In this document: piece after piece, positions 1 through 8,050 of the stretch
Layout of the letters: each line of letters starts with the position of its first letter
Numbering within the stretch: position 1 is the stretch's first letter
The notes under the pieces: generated by a model
The model's input: only the letters and a program-made list of their open reading frames with translations
What the model was told of the DNA's origin: nothing
Database searches by the model: none
Assembly: GCA_038232275.1 (NCBI GenBank)
Contig: JBBSIC010000004.1
Coordinates: 1-64,000 of the forward strand
Direction: 5' to 3'
DNA length: 64,000 nt
Source of the DNA: DATLGB01 sp038232275
GTDB taxonomy: Bacteria; Actinomycetota; Thermoleophilia; Solirubrobacterales; Solirubrobacteraceae
Position numbers and translations under genes: made by a program

Positions 1-1
1 G

Positions 2-181
2 AGCCGTGCGCTTGCTCGGTCGGCTCAACCGGCAGTGCTTGCCGAGGCCACGATCGCCGCGATCCAAGGCGGATACCTGCTCTCCACCGCCCACCAGGAC
101 ATCCGTCCTATGCGAACCGCGCTCACCACCGCCTACACACACCTACGCGCCGCGCGCCCTTCTCGCTCCAGAGTTACATAA
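2..181 (+). CDS. C-terminal part of a TetR-like regulator, cut by window edge
   Basis: The frame is open from the first bases and ends at a TAA at 179-181, giving 59 residues of a C terminus. The segment with AEATIAAIQGGYLLSTA followed by a short helix ending in YTHLRAA resembles the ligand-binding C-terminal helices of TetR/AcrR regulators of the LmrA/YxaF type, where an aliphatic 'ALQGALLLA' helix precedes a final 'LRAAL' helix. The DNA-binding domain would lie to the left, outside the window. The assignment rests on this pattern only; another helical protein is possible. Confidence 0.5.
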   Translation, partial: SRALARSAQPAVLAEATIAAIQGGYLLSTAHQDIRPMRTALTTAYTHLRAARPSRSRVT

Positions 182-399
182 GCCGGACTAAGGGCTCGCC
201 AACAATAACTGCGCATGGGCGGGCGGTGATCGGGGCCTCCTCGCTGGATCGTGTGGGTAGACGATCGCCGTATTCCCACGAGAGGCTGAGGCTCGGTGCC
301 CGGATCGCCAGGTCCGCGATGGTCCGGGCGGTCCCTCGCCCGGACCTCGTTGCCGATCAGCGGAGCCGGGCGCCGGGGTCAAGCGCGATCGAATCCGCT

Positions 400-583
400 G
401 CAAATGGAGGCCAGGCCTCGCGGACGTGACCTGCGTTGCATGGTCTGCCTGTGTTGGCAACGGCGGTTCGATTTGTAGGAGCTTGAGGATGTGTTGTTGG
501 GTGTCGAGTTGGATGCCGGTGTGGGTGTAGGTGAGGCCGAGGCCTTGGAACGCGGCGAGGATGTTGCGGCCGGTCGGTTTCGC
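400..583 (-). pseudogene. Possible transposase C-terminal fragment
   Basis: On the minus strand an open stretch reads RNILAAFQGLGLTYTHTG and then a segment ending in ILKLLQIEPPLP. This looks like the C-terminal tail of a transposase of the IS4/IS1634 type, where a similar AAF-GL-LTYT motif precedes a final leucine-rich helix. There is no start, no catalytic core and no clear stop at a natural position. It meets the IS3 remnant at about 585, so the two pieces look like nested or juxtaposed insertion-sequence debris. The family call is a weak pattern match. Confidence 0.3.
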
Positions 584-585
584 TG

Positions 586-1304
586 ATCTTCGATGCTGGC
601 GCCGGAGCTGCTCGCCGAGGCGCCCAACGAGGTCTACAGCTGGGACATCACCAAGCTCAAGGGCCCGGCGAAGTGGACCTACTACTACCTCTACGTGATC
701 CTCGACGTCTTCAGCCGCTACGCGGTCGGCTGGACCTTCCAGCACCGCGAATCGGGCCAGGTCGCCAAGGCGCTGATCGCCCAGGTCTGCGAGCAGCAGC
801 AGATCCCGCGTGGGCAGCTCACGGTGCACGCCGACCGGGGCAGTTCGATGACGTCCAAGCCGGTCGCGTTCCTGCTCGCCGACCTCAGCGTACCAAGACC
901 CACAGCCGGCCCTACACGAGCACCGACAACCCCTTCTCCGAGGCGCAGTTCAAGACGCTCAAGTACCGGCCCACGTTCCCCTCCCGCTTCGACTCAATCG
1001 AGCACGCCGCGGCTTCTGCCGCGAGTTCTTCGACTACTACAACAACAACGTCCACCGTCATTGGGGGATCGGCCTGATGACACCGGCGACCGTCCACTAC
1101 GGCCGCGCCGAACAGGTCCACACCGAGCGCCAGCGCGTCCTCGACGCCGCCTACGCCACCACGCCCGAGCGGTTCGTCCGCCGAGCGCCTACACCACCGC
1201 CGGTGCCGACCGCCGCGTGGATCAACAAGCCCACGCCGACTGATGAGGCTGCCTCACTAAAAACCGACCGCAGGTGTCTCACCGGACTTGACAGGCTCCG
1301 CCGG
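586..1304 (+). mobile_element. Degenerate IS3-family insertion sequence remnant
   Basis: This stretch covers the broken transposase core and, at its right side (1271-1300), the sequence caggtgtctcaccggacttg followed by acaggctccg, which resembles IS3-group ends in actinobacteria. No matching left end was found near 586, where the element abuts another transposase-like fragment. The element therefore appears truncated on its left and decayed inside, and is probably immobile. Confidence 0.55.
593..1260 (+). pseudogene. IS3-family transposase (OrfB, integrase core), frameshifted
   Basis: The translation begins inside the protein with NEVYSWDITKLKGP, the first catalytic Asp block of IS3 OrfB, followed by YVILDVFSRYAVGWT and the second block HADRGSSM. 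The frame then breaks near 890. TKTHSRPYTSTDNPFSEAQF (second-third catalytic region with a Glu) continues in the next frame, and after a further break near 1010 the DYYNNNVHRHWGI segment and the tail ending PTAAWINKP appear in a third frame. The N-terminal helix-turn-helix part and OrfA are absent. At least two frameshifts and the missing 5' half make this a dead transposase gene. Confidence 0.85.
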
Positions 1305-1392
1305 TCAGAGGTCCTCGCGCAGCGCGAAGACGAGCTCGTCGGCGGTGACGGGCTGCAGCCGGTTGATCGCGCGGAGGCCGGGGGGGCGGTTT
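1305..1392 (-). pseudogene. Unidentified C-terminal gene fragment beside the IS end
   Basis: Immediately right of the IS3 end the minus strand encodes a well-formed C terminus, GLRAINRLQPVTADELVFAL followed by REDL and a TGA (1305-1307). Codon third positions are G/C-rich as in real genes of this window. The frame cannot be followed upstream past about 1392, where a plus-strand cupredoxin remnant begins. It is probably the tail of a gene cut by IS-associated rearrangement. I do not recognise the family. Confidence 0.3.
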
Positions 1393-1521
1393 AGCGGCGA
1401 GCAGGCCGCGGGCACCGTCACCCAGCGCACGCTGACGCTCGCGCCCGGCACCTAGACGCTCTTCTGTCCGCTGCCCCAGCACGAAGCGCTGGGCATGCAC
1501 ACGACGCTGACCGTACGCTGA
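1387..1521 (+). pseudogene. Cupredoxin (plastocyanin-like) C-terminal remnant with internal stop
   Basis: One plus-strand frame gives GTVTQRTLTLAPGT, then TAG at 1453-1455, then TLFCPLPQHEALGMHTTL and VR before a TGA at 1519-1521. This is a classic type-1 copper C-terminal loop with Cys, His and Met ligands in order (C-x4-H-x4-M). The TAG sits where family members normally have Tyr (PGTYT-F-C), so one base change explains it. The N-terminal strands are missing. A related intact cupredoxin is at 49508-49870. Confidence 0.7.
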
Positions 1522-1525
1522 CGCG

Positions 1526-2251
1526 ATGGTCCACGCCCTCGCAATCGGCGCCCTCGCGGTGTCGTCGCTCCTCATCGGCGCGGTGCTCGCCATTGCCGTC
1601 GACCTCCCGCCGCGGGCAGTGGGCACCCTGCTCGCCTTCGGCGCCGGCGCGCTGGTCAGCTCGGTCAGCTTCGAGCTCGCGGACGAGGCGATCAAGCAGG
1701 GCGGGGTCATCCTGTTCGGCGCCGGGCTCGCCGCGGGCGCACTGACGTTCTACGTGGGCGACCGCGCGCTGGAGTCCCGCTCGGGCAAGCGCCGTCCGCA
1801 CCGGGGGAAGGGGTCGGGCTCGTCCAGCGGCGCCGTGCTCGCCCTCGGCGCGCAGCTCGACGGTATCCCGGAGCAGACGGCGCTTGGCATCAGCCTCGCG
1901 GGCGGGGCCAAGGTCAACATCGCGCTGATTGTCGCCATCTTCGTCTCCAACCTGCCCGAGTCGGTCGGGTCGGCGGCCGACCTGCGCAAGGCCGGCTCGT
2001 CTAGTGCGCGCATCCTCGGCCTGTGGATCCTCGTCGCCGTCACCGGCATCGTCGCGACCGCGCTCGGCTACGGCCTGCTCGACACCGCGTCGGGCGAGGT
2101 GCGCGGCGTCGTCAACGCGTTCGCCGCCGGCGCCGTTCTCTGCATGCTCATCGACTCAATGATCCCCGAGGCGCGCGAGGACGGCGGGCGTTCGGCCGGG
2201 CTGGCGACCATGCTCGGCTTCGCGGTCGCCGTGGCGCTGTCCCAGGCCTGA
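1526..2251 (+). CDS. ZIP-family metal cation transporter
   Basis: A 241-residue polytopic membrane protein with about seven hydrophobic segments. It probably moves divalent metal ions such as zinc or iron across the cytoplasmic membrane. The segment around residues 112-124, GAQLDGIPEQTALGI, corresponds to the ZIP metal-site helix (usually HNIPEG); the paired helix carries FVSNLPES. The usual His of HNIPEG is replaced by Asp here. Helix 3 is followed by a short basic loop with Arg, Lys and His residues (SGKRRPHRGKG). The gene stands alone between remnants on both sides, starts at ATG, and looks intact. Confidence 0.75.
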   Translation: MVHALAIGALAVSSLLIGAVLAIAVDLPPRAVGTLLAFGAGALVSSVSFELADEAIKQGGVILFGAGLAAGALTFYVGDRALESRSGKRRPHRGKGSGSSSGAVLALGAQLDGIPEQTALGISLAGGAKVNIALIVAIFVSNLPESVGSAADLRKAGSSSARILGLWILVAVTGIVATALGYGLLDTASGEVRGVVNAFAAGAVLCMLIDSMIPEAREDGGRSAGLATMLGFAVAVALSQA

Positions 2252-2273
2252 TCTGAGGGATGTTCGCCCTGGG

Positions 2274-2600
2274 ATGGAGCGGACATACGAGCAGGTCGTC
2301 TCGGAGCACTCGTGGAACGTGCCCGAGCGCTACAACATCGCGACGGACGTGTGCGACAAGCACGCGCGCGACAAGGCGGCCATGGTCCACCAAGACCCCG
2401 ACGGGAACGTCCGGGAGCTGAGCTGGGGCGAGCTGCAGGACCTATCGGCGAAAGCCGCCAACGCGCTGGCGGCGGCGGATGTGGAGCGCGGGGACCGCGT
2501 CGCGGTGGTGCTGCCGCCGACGCCGGACCCGAAGAACTTCTCAGCGTCGAAAGGCCCGCTCACGCCGCCAAGCGGCCAAGCGGCCACGGCGTTCACCTAC
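2274..2600 (+). pseudogene. Truncated AMP-forming acyl-CoA synthetase (N-terminal fragment)
   Basis: Residues 1-85 closely parallel the N terminus of the intact synthetase at 19308: both share the pattern HSW-VPER-NIA-DVCDKH, then SWGELQDL and GDRVAVVLPPTP. After VVLPPTPDPKNF the similarity stops and the reading frame runs through low-information sequence toward the minus-strand sigma factor gene. The AMP-binding P-loop, the adenylation core and the C-terminal domain are absent. It is best explained as a duplicated or paralogous gene that suffered a large 3' deletion. Confidence 0.8.
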
Positions 2601-2669
2601 AACTCGACCGGAGACCCCGAAGTCGCTCGACCGCCTCGTGAAGTTGGTCTACGGTCGCGGGAGGCGCGA

Positions 2670-3341
2670 CTAGGAGGCGGTGCGCATCGCCGCGGGCGCC
2701 GAGTGCTGCACCGTCAGCTCGCGGCGCAGGCTGATGCGGCCGCGGTGCTGGAGGCCGTGGATCGCGTCCTGCGAGCGCCCGAGCCGCACGGCGATCTCGT
2801 GCGGCGAGAGGCCCAGGACGAAGCGCATGACGATCACGTCGCGCTGCTCGGCCGGAAGCTTCTCCAGGGCGATACGCAGGTCCTGCGAGCGCTCGCGGGC
2901 GAGCGAGGCGTCCTCGAGCTCGGGGGAGCGGACCTCCTCGCACGGCACGGCGCGGCGGCCGCGCATGTGGTCGATCGACGCGTTGTGGGCGATGCGCAGG
3001 ATCCAGGCGGAGAAGGGCACCGAGCGCGGCTCGTAGCGGGCCAGCGCGGTCATCAGCTTGGCGAAGATCAGCTGCGTGACGTCCTCGGCCTCGTGCTCGT
3101 CGCGGACGATCGAGCAGACGTAGCCGTAGACGTTGTCGGCGTAGCCCAGGTACAAGAAGCGCATCGCGTCCTCGTCGCCCAGCTTGGCGTCGGCGATCGC
3201 GGCGAGGACGATGTCCTCGCCGTCGTGCGCGGGCTCGATGCGGCGCCGGCGGAAGCGCTCACCGCGGCCGGTTGCGGCGAGGCGATCGGCTTCGCGCTTG
3301 ACGGCGGTGGGAAGGACGGACGACGTGGCGGACTTGGTCAT
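2670..3341 (-). CDS. ECF-type RNA polymerase sigma factor
   Basis: A 223-residue sigma-70 family factor of the extracytoplasmic-function type, which directs RNA polymerase to a specific promoter set. Region 2 is visible as DAMRFLYLGYADNVYGYV through EAEDVTQLIF and PFSAWILRIAHNASIDHMR; region 4 follows with LPAEQRDVIVMRFVLGLSP and HEIAVRLGRSQDAI. The ATG at 3341 was chosen because a strong ggggagg site lies just upstream; an earlier in-frame start exists but has no such site. It is divergent from the BTAD regulator at 3490. No anti-sigma factor gene is adjacent. Confidence 0.85.
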   Translation of the reverse strand: MTKSATSSVLPTAVKREADRLAATGRGERFRRRRIEPAHDGEDIVLAAIADAKLGDEDAMRFLYLGYADNVYGYVCSIVRDEHEAEDVTQLIFAKLMTALARYEPRSVPFSAWILRIAHNASIDHMRGRRAVPCEEVRSPELEDASLARERSQDLRIALEKLPAEQRDVIVMRFVLGLSPHEIAVRLGRSQDAIHGLQHRGRISLRRELTVQHSAPAAMRTAS

Positions 3342-3414
3342 GAGTTGCCTCCCCCCTGGAGGCGGCACTGAGCGAACAGGGGGCAGCATGTCCGGTGTCC
3401 GTCATCTGCCAGTC

Positions 3415-3426
3415 AACCTCTAGGTT
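3415..3426. promoter_or_regulatory. Short palindrome in divergent sigma/BTAD promoter region
   Basis: AACCTctAGGTT is an inverted repeat with 5-base arms. It sits in the roughly 150-base space between the divergent sigma factor and BTAD regulator genes. It could be a small operator for either gene. No clear -35/-10 pair is apparent, so function is conjecture. Confidence 0.3.
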
Positions 3427-3489
3427 AAGAGGGAATCAAGCGCCAAAAGACGTCCGGAGTCGGACCGTCTGACCGCGCAAGGGGACTCA

Positions 3490-4665
3490 TTGAGCGACGG
3501 AATCACGCCACGCACAGCGGACCTCGGGCTGCGCACGCCCGTCGCCTACCGCGCCGTCTTCGAGTTCTTCCCGGCGGGCGTCGTCGTCGTCGACGCGCGC
3601 GGGCAGGTCCAGGGCACGAACCTGCGCGCCAAGGGCCTGCTCGGGGCGATGCTCGAACGCGAGCGGGTCCGCTGCTGCGATCTGTTCGACTGCCGCCGCG
3701 CGAACACCCCCCTCGCGGACCACTGCGTCACCGAGCTGGCGCTCTCCCACGAGGGGCCGCTGCCCGAGGTGCGCGTCGACCTCCCGCAGCGGGGCGGGAG
3801 CGCGGGCTCGGTCTGGATCACCGCCGCGCCCTTCGGCGGCGCCGAGCCGGCCGTCGTCCTCCAGATCCGCACGGGCGTGGTCGGCGACCGGCGCCGTCGC
3901 ACCGAGCCGCACTGGATGGGCGGCCCGCGGCTGCGCATCTTCACCTTCGGACGCAGCCGCGTGGAGAGCGGGGAGGGGCCGCTGGCCGGCGAGTGGCTCG
4001 GGCACCGCCCCGGCCACGTGCTCAAGTACCTCGTCACCCACCGGGAGCGGATCGTCCCGTCCGACGAGCTGATCGAGACCTTCTGGCCCGCGGCGGGGCC
4101 GAAGGGCGTGACGAGCGTGCGCCAGGCGATGCACACCCTGCGCGACCGGCTCGAGCCCGAGCGCCCCAAGCACGGCGCCTCGGCCTTCGTGTCCGCCCGC
4201 TCGGGCGGCTACGAGCTCGAGCGCTCGGCGATCTGGATCGACGCCGACGACTTCGAGACCTGCGTGCGCGAGGGCATCCGCGCCCACCTGCACGGGGAGG
4301 CGGAGGTCGCCGAGGTCACCCTCGCGCGCGCGACCGGCCTCTACCGCGGCGACTTCCTCGCCGAGGAGGCCTACGCGGAGTGGGCGTTCGCCGAGCGCGA
4401 CCGCCTGCGCGACCTGGCCGCCCAGGCGCTGCGCGGGCTGTCGGAGATCAAGCGCTCCGGGGGCGACCTCGAGGGCGCGACGGAGCAGCTGCACCGCCTC
4501 GCCGAGCTCGAGCCCTTCGACATGACCGTGCAGCGCGAGCTGCTGGCGATGCTCGTGCGCCGCGGCCGGCACGCCGAGGCCGCCCGGCGCCACGACCTCC
4601 TGCGCGGGCGATACCGCAAGACGTTCGGCGAGGATCCGCCGTTCGATCTCTCGTCGGTCACCTAG
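3490..4665 (+). CDS. PAS-like/winged-helix/BTAD transcriptional regulator (SARP-like)
   Basis: A 391-residue regulator. Residues about 18-130 look like a PAS-type sensor (AYRAVFEFFPAGVVVVDARG) with an unusual Cys cluster at 62, 63, 68 and 79. Residues about 145-245 are an OmpR-like winged helix (DELIETFWP and SVRQAMHTLRDRLE), and 250-385 are a bacterial transcriptional activation (BTAD) helical repeat domain, as in SARP and AfsR proteins. It should bind DNA and respond to an unknown cytoplasmic cue. A TTG start at 3490 is used, preceded by aagggga; no better start lies nearby. The Cys-rich PAS region suggests redox or metal sensing, which is inference. Confidence 0.8.
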   Translation: MSDGITPRTADLGLRTPVAYRAVFEFFPAGVVVVDARGQVQGTNLRAKGLLGAMLERERVRCCDLFDCRRANTPLADHCVTELALSHEGPLPEVRVDLPQRGGSAGSVWITAAPFGGAEPAVVLQIRTGVVGDRRRRTEPHWMGGPRLRIFTFGRSRVESGEGPLAGEWLGHRPGHVLKYLVTHRERIVPSDELIETFWPAAGPKGVTSVRQAMHTLRDRLEPERPKHGASAFVSARSGGYELERSAIWIDADDFETCVREGIRAHLHGEAEVAEVTLARATGLYRGDFLAEEAYAEWAFAERDRLRDLAAQALRGLSEIKRSGGDLEGATEQLHRLAELEPFDMTVQRELLAMLVRRGRHAEAARRHDLLRGRYRKTFGEDPPFDLSSVT

Positions 4666-4779
4666 CAGGTCCACTCCCCGTAGCGGCGTCAGCCGGGCAG
4701 CGGCTCGCCGACGTCGCCCAGGAGTCCGCGCACGGGCCCGGCTCTACAGCGTCGGGGTCCCGGCGCCGATCCTGGTCGC

Positions 4780-4995
4780 ATGCAATCGTTCAGCCCCCTG
4801 GGGTTGACCGCCGTCGACCTGTCCGGCCAGATCGTCGGCCGGATCGAGTCGACCTATCCCTACGACGGCACCACCCCCGAGTTCGCTGTCATCCGCCTCG
4901 ATCTCCGCGCCGGCCTGGGCCAGACGCGGCTCGTGCCGCTGACCGGCTCGCTGCGCTACGACGACACGCTGCAGTTCATGCACACCTTCGCCTAG
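4780..4995 (+). CDS. Small PRC-barrel-like protein
   Basis: A 71-residue soluble protein. The pattern LTAVDLSGQIVGRIESTY, then FAVIRLDL and TRLVPLTG, follows the strand order of PRC-barrel domains, in which a short beta barrel mediates protein-protein contacts. It stands alone between the BTAD regulator and sixA. The ATG start gives a complete barrel. Domain assignment is by strand pattern only. Confidence 0.55.
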   Translation: MQSFSPLGLTAVDLSGQIVGRIESTYPYDGTTPEFAVIRLDLRAGLGQTRLVPLTGSLRYDDTLQFMHTFA

Positions 4996-5097
4996 ATGGT
5001 GGGCGCCCCGTCGCCCGACGACGCCCGTTGGGGCGTCGAGCAGGCCGACGCGGCGCGTGGCTACTGGTAGCCCGTCTGCGCGGATACGCTTGGCCGC

Positions 5098-5565
5098 ATG
5101 GCGAAGCACCTCTGGCTGCTGCGGCACGGCGATGCGGTGCCGCACGGATCGCGTCCGGACTTCGACCGCGAGCTCACGCCCAAGGGCGAGCGGCAGGCCC
5201 GCACGGCGGGGAGGGCGCTCTCGCGCGCGCGCGTCGACCTCGACGGCTGCTACTCGAGCCCGAAGGTCCGGGCACGGGACACGGCGCGGCTCGCCTGCGA
5301 GGAGCTGGGCGTCGCCTTCGAGGAGACGCCGGTGCTCGAAGAAGGCTTCGAGGCCGACGACGCGCGCGAGCTGCTGCTGGCCCACGACGACGGCGCCCAC
5401 GTGCTCGTCGTCGGCCACGACCCGGACTTCACGGACGTCGTCCACGCGTTGACTAACGCCCGGATCGACTTCAAGAAGGGCGGCATCGCCGTCGTCAAGC
5501 TCGACGGCGCCCCCGCGCTCGTCGCCCTGCTGCGGCCGGCCGAGCTCGAGCCTATGGCTGGCTGA
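5098..5565 (+). CDS. sixA: SixA-like phosphohistidine phosphatase (histidine phosphatase family)
   Basis: A 155-residue member of the branch of histidine phosphatases that removes phosphate from His in phosphorelay or similar proteins. The catalytic RHG triad is at residues 9-11 (LWLLRHGDA), the Arg of the SSPKVRARDTA motif follows near residue 60, and the second catalytic His is in VLVVGHDPDF. Length matches SixA rather than longer phosphoglycerate mutases. The 3' end overlaps the convergent M20 peptidase by 14 bases. The substrate is not shown by context. Confidence 0.8.
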   Translation: MAKHLWLLRHGDAVPHGSRPDFDRELTPKGERQARTAGRALSRARVDLDGCYSSPKVRARDTARLACEELGVAFEETPVLEEGFEADDARELLLAHDDGAHVLVVGHDPDFTDVVHALTNARIDFKKGGIAVVKLDGAPALVALLRPAELEPMAG

Positions 5566-6685
5566 GCGCCGCCAGCGTCATCGCAAGCGCGACCTCCGCC
5601 CGCTCGCGCAGGGACCGGGCGAGCAGGAACTCGTCGGGGTTGTGCGCGCGGCCGCCGCGCGGGCCGAGGCCGTCGATGGTGACGGGGATGACCGGGGCGA
5701 AGTGGCTGGCGTCGCTGGCGCCGCCGCGCGCGTGGCCGTGCAGCGGGCGGCCGAGCACGGCGGCGGCGCGCTCGATCACCGGCGCGTCTGCGATGCGCGC
5801 GTCCATGCCGGGCCAGACGCGCAGCAGGCCGGCTTGCAGGCGGACACCCTCGTAGGACTCCGGCACCGCCGCGAGCACCGCGTCGAAGGCGGCGCGATCG
5901 TCCGCGCGCAGGTCGCAGAACAGCTCGCCGTCGCCGGGCACGACGTTGAAGGCGTCGCCCGACTTGAGGATCGTCGGCACGGCGGTCAGCCGGTGCTCGC
6001 CCTCGGGATCGTGACGGGTCGCGACCGCCTGCGCGACGGTCGCCAGCGCCAGCAGCGCGTTGCGGCCGGCGTCGGGGGCCGAGCCCGAGTGCGACGCGCG
6101 CCCGTGGGCGCGCACGTGCAGCGTCCCGGCGCCCTTGCGGCGCACGACGACCGCATCCTCGCCGTCGCCGTCGGTCTCGCCCGCCTCGAAGCACAGGCAC
6201 GCGTCCCAGCCCGCGAAGGTCTCCGCGTGCGCGAAGGGGGCCGTGCGCCACTCCTCGTCGCAGACGAGCAGCAGCGCCGCGTCGGCGAACAGCTCCGGAC
6301 GGCCGGCGAGCGCCCGCAGCACGCCGAGCGCCAGGACGTCGCCGCCCTTCATGTCGATGCTGCCGGACCCGTACAGCTTGCCCTCCTCGCGCCGTAGAGG
6401 CTGATGGACGTCGTGGGCGACCACGGTGTCGAGGTGGCCGAGCAGCAGGACGCGGCCCGTCCCGGTGCCAGTCAGGCGCGCGAGCAGGTCCGGGGCGTGT
6501 CCGGACGACGAGCACGCGGGGCGCTCGATCTCGGCCTCGTCTCCCACGAGCGCGGCGCAGACAGAGGCGCACTCCTCGGCCGCCGCGTGGTCCCCCGACG
6601 GCGACGAGACGGCCACCAGCGCCTCCAGCTCGCGCTCGGCGTGGCGGGCGATGCGCTCCGCCTGGTCGTGCACCCAGGGATCCAT
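5552..6685 (-). CDS. M20-family metallopeptidase (glutamate carboxypeptidase-like)
   Basis: A 377-residue dinuclear zinc peptidase or deacylase of the M20 family. Ligand motifs are in order: LLLGHLDTV (His, Asp), YGSGSIDMKGGD (bridging Asp), VCDEEWRT (catalytic Glu pair), FEAGE and the final His near SDASHFAPVIP. A dimerisation domain begins around GRASHSGSAPDAGRNAL. Members cleave peptides, acylated amino acids or folyl-glutamates; the substrate is unknown. The ATG at 6685 was chosen because it starts the domain and sits 25 bases from the divergent glycosylase start. Confidence 0.85.
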   Translation of the reverse strand: MDPWVHDQAERIARHAERELEALVAVSSPSGDHAAAEECASVCAALVGDEAEIERPACSSSGHAPDLLARLTGTGTGRVLLLGHLDTVVAHDVHQPLRREEGKLYGSGSIDMKGGDVLALGVLRALAGRPELFADAALLLVCDEEWRTAPFAHAETFAGWDACLCFEAGETDGDGEDAVVVRRKGAGTLHVRAHGRASHSGSAPDAGRNALLALATVAQAVATRHDPEGEHRLTAVPTILKSGDAFNVVPGDGELFCDLRADDRAAFDAVLAAVPESYEGVRLQAGLLRVWPGMDARIADAPVIERAAAVLGRPLHGHARGGASDASHFAPVIPVTIDGLGPRGGRAHNPDEFLLARSLRERAEVALAMTLAALSQP

Positions 6686-6710
6686 GCCCCTGAAGCTAAC
6701 GTCCTTCGCC

Positions 6711-7577
6711 GTGCCGGAGCTCCCCGAGGTCGAAGCCACCGTGCGTCTGCTGGACGCCGCGGTGCGCGGCGCGACCGTGCAATCGGCGCTCGCCCCCGGC
6801 GTCAACGTGCTCAAGACGTTCGACCCGCCGCTGCCCGCGCTCGAAGGGTCGGCAATCGCCGGGCTGCGCCGGCGCGGCAAGCTCATCCTGCTGGAGGCCG
6901 AGAGCGAGGGCCACGGGCACCTGACCATCGTCATGCACCTGATGAGCGCCGGCCGGCTGCAGCTCTACGCCAAGCGCGCGTCGATGAAGGACCGCACGTC
7001 GCGGCTGCTGATCCGCCTCGACGGGGACCGCGAGCTGCGCCTGCGCGAGTTCGGCACCAAGCAGGCGGCCTGGGCGCGGCTCTACACGGTCGAAGGGCTC
7101 AGCGAGGACGGCCACCTGCGCCACCTCGGGCCCGAGGCGTGGCCGGACCCGCCCGCCGGCTCAGACCTGCGCGAGCGGCTCGACCTTCCCCGGCCGCTGC
7201 ACTCCGTGCTGCGCGACCAGCAGGTCCTGGCGGGCATCGGCCGCACCTGGGTCGACGACATCCTGTACGCGGCCAAGCTGTCCCCGTTCAAGCGCGGGGA
7301 CGACCTGTCGGCGGCGGAGGCGCAGGCCCTGCGCAAGGCGATCGGGGGCGAGCTGGGCCGTGCGGTCGAGTACTACGCGGAGCACTGGGCGCTGCCGCTG
7401 CCCGACAAGCAGGCCAAGGTCGCCCGCGTCCACGCCCACCAGGGCGAGCCGTGCCCGCGCTGCGAGACCGTCCTGGAGGCGGTCTTCTACGAGGACTACG
7501 TGATGACCTACTGCCCGCTCTGCCAGACGGGCGGCCGCGTCCTCAAGGACCGGCGGCTGTCGCGGCTGCTGAAGTAG
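6711..7577 (+). CDS. Formamidopyrimidine-DNA glycosylase family protein (Fpg/Nei)
   Basis: A 288-residue base-excision-repair enzyme that removes oxidised bases and nicks the backbone. The GTG start gives (M)PELPEVEAT, so the catalytic proline becomes residue 1 after Met removal and Glu follows; this fixes the start. A conserved Lys is in RRRGKLILLE. The helix-two-turn-helix region contains VLAGIGRTWVDDILY, and a C-terminal zinc finger has CPRC and CPLC pairs. Whether it prefers oxidised purines (MutM) or pyrimidines (Nei) cannot be told. The gene is divergent from the M20 peptidase and followed 10 bases later by a peroxiredoxin, a sensible oxidative-damage pair. Confidence 0.88.
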   Translation: MPELPEVEATVRLLDAAVRGATVQSALAPGVNVLKTFDPPLPALEGSAIAGLRRRGKLILLEAESEGHGHLTIVMHLMSAGRLQLYAKRASMKDRTSRLLIRLDGDRELRLREFGTKQAAWARLYTVEGLSEDGHLRHLGPEAWPDPPAGSDLRERLDLPRPLHSVLRDQQVLAGIGRTWVDDILYAAKLSPFKRGDDLSAAEAQALRKAIGGELGRAVEYYAEHWALPLPDKQAKVARVHAHQGEPCPRCETVLEAVFYEDYVMTYCPLCQTGGRVLKDRRLSRLLK

Positions 7578-7587
7578 CCTCGCAGCC

Positions 7588-8049
7588 ATGATCGAGCCCG
7601 GCGAGCGCGCACCTGCTTTCACCCTTCCGAACCACGACGGCCAGGACGTCTCGCTCGGTGACTTCGCCGGCCGGACCGTCGTCGTGTACTTCTACCCCAA
7701 GGCCAACACGTCGGGTTGCACCACGCAGGCCTGCGGCGTGCGCGACCATCGCGGCGACTACGAGGCTGCCGGCGCCGTGGTCCTCGGCGTCTCCCCCGAC
7801 CCGATCTCCGACGTCAAGAAGTTCCACGACGCCCAGGATCTCAACTTCCCGCTGCTGGCCGACGCAGACCACGCGACCTGCGAGGCCTACGGGGTCTGGC
7901 AGGAGAAGTCGAACTACGGCCGCAAATACTGGGGCGCGACCCGCTCGACCTTCATCATCGGCGGCGACGGCGTCGTGGAGCACGTGATCGCCAAGGCCAA
8001 GCCGACGACGCACGACGATGAGGTGCTGGCGGCGCTGGCCGCCGTTTGA
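7588..8049 (+). CDS. bcp: Thioredoxin-dependent peroxiredoxin, BCP/PrxQ type
   Basis: A 153-residue cytoplasmic peroxidase that reduces hydrogen peroxide and organic peroxides with electrons from thioredoxin. The active site YPKANTSGCTTQACG has the peroxidatic Cys44 and a resolving Cys49 five residues later, the signature of BCP/PrxQ. The usual Pro-x3-Thr-x2-Cys is kept as P-K-A-N-T-S-G-C. The downstream fold with GVSPDPISDVKKF and the WGATRSTFII segment is complete. It starts 10 bases after the glycosylase gene and is probably cotranscribed with it. Confidence 0.92.
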   Translation: MIEPGERAPAFTLPNHDGQDVSLGDFAGRTVVVYFYPKANTSGCTTQACGVRDHRGDYEAAGAVVLGVSPDPISDVKKFHDAQDLNFPLLADADHATCEAYGVWQEKSNYGRKYWGATRSTFIIGGDGVVEHVIAKAKPTTHDDEVLAALAAV

Positions 8050-8050
8050 G

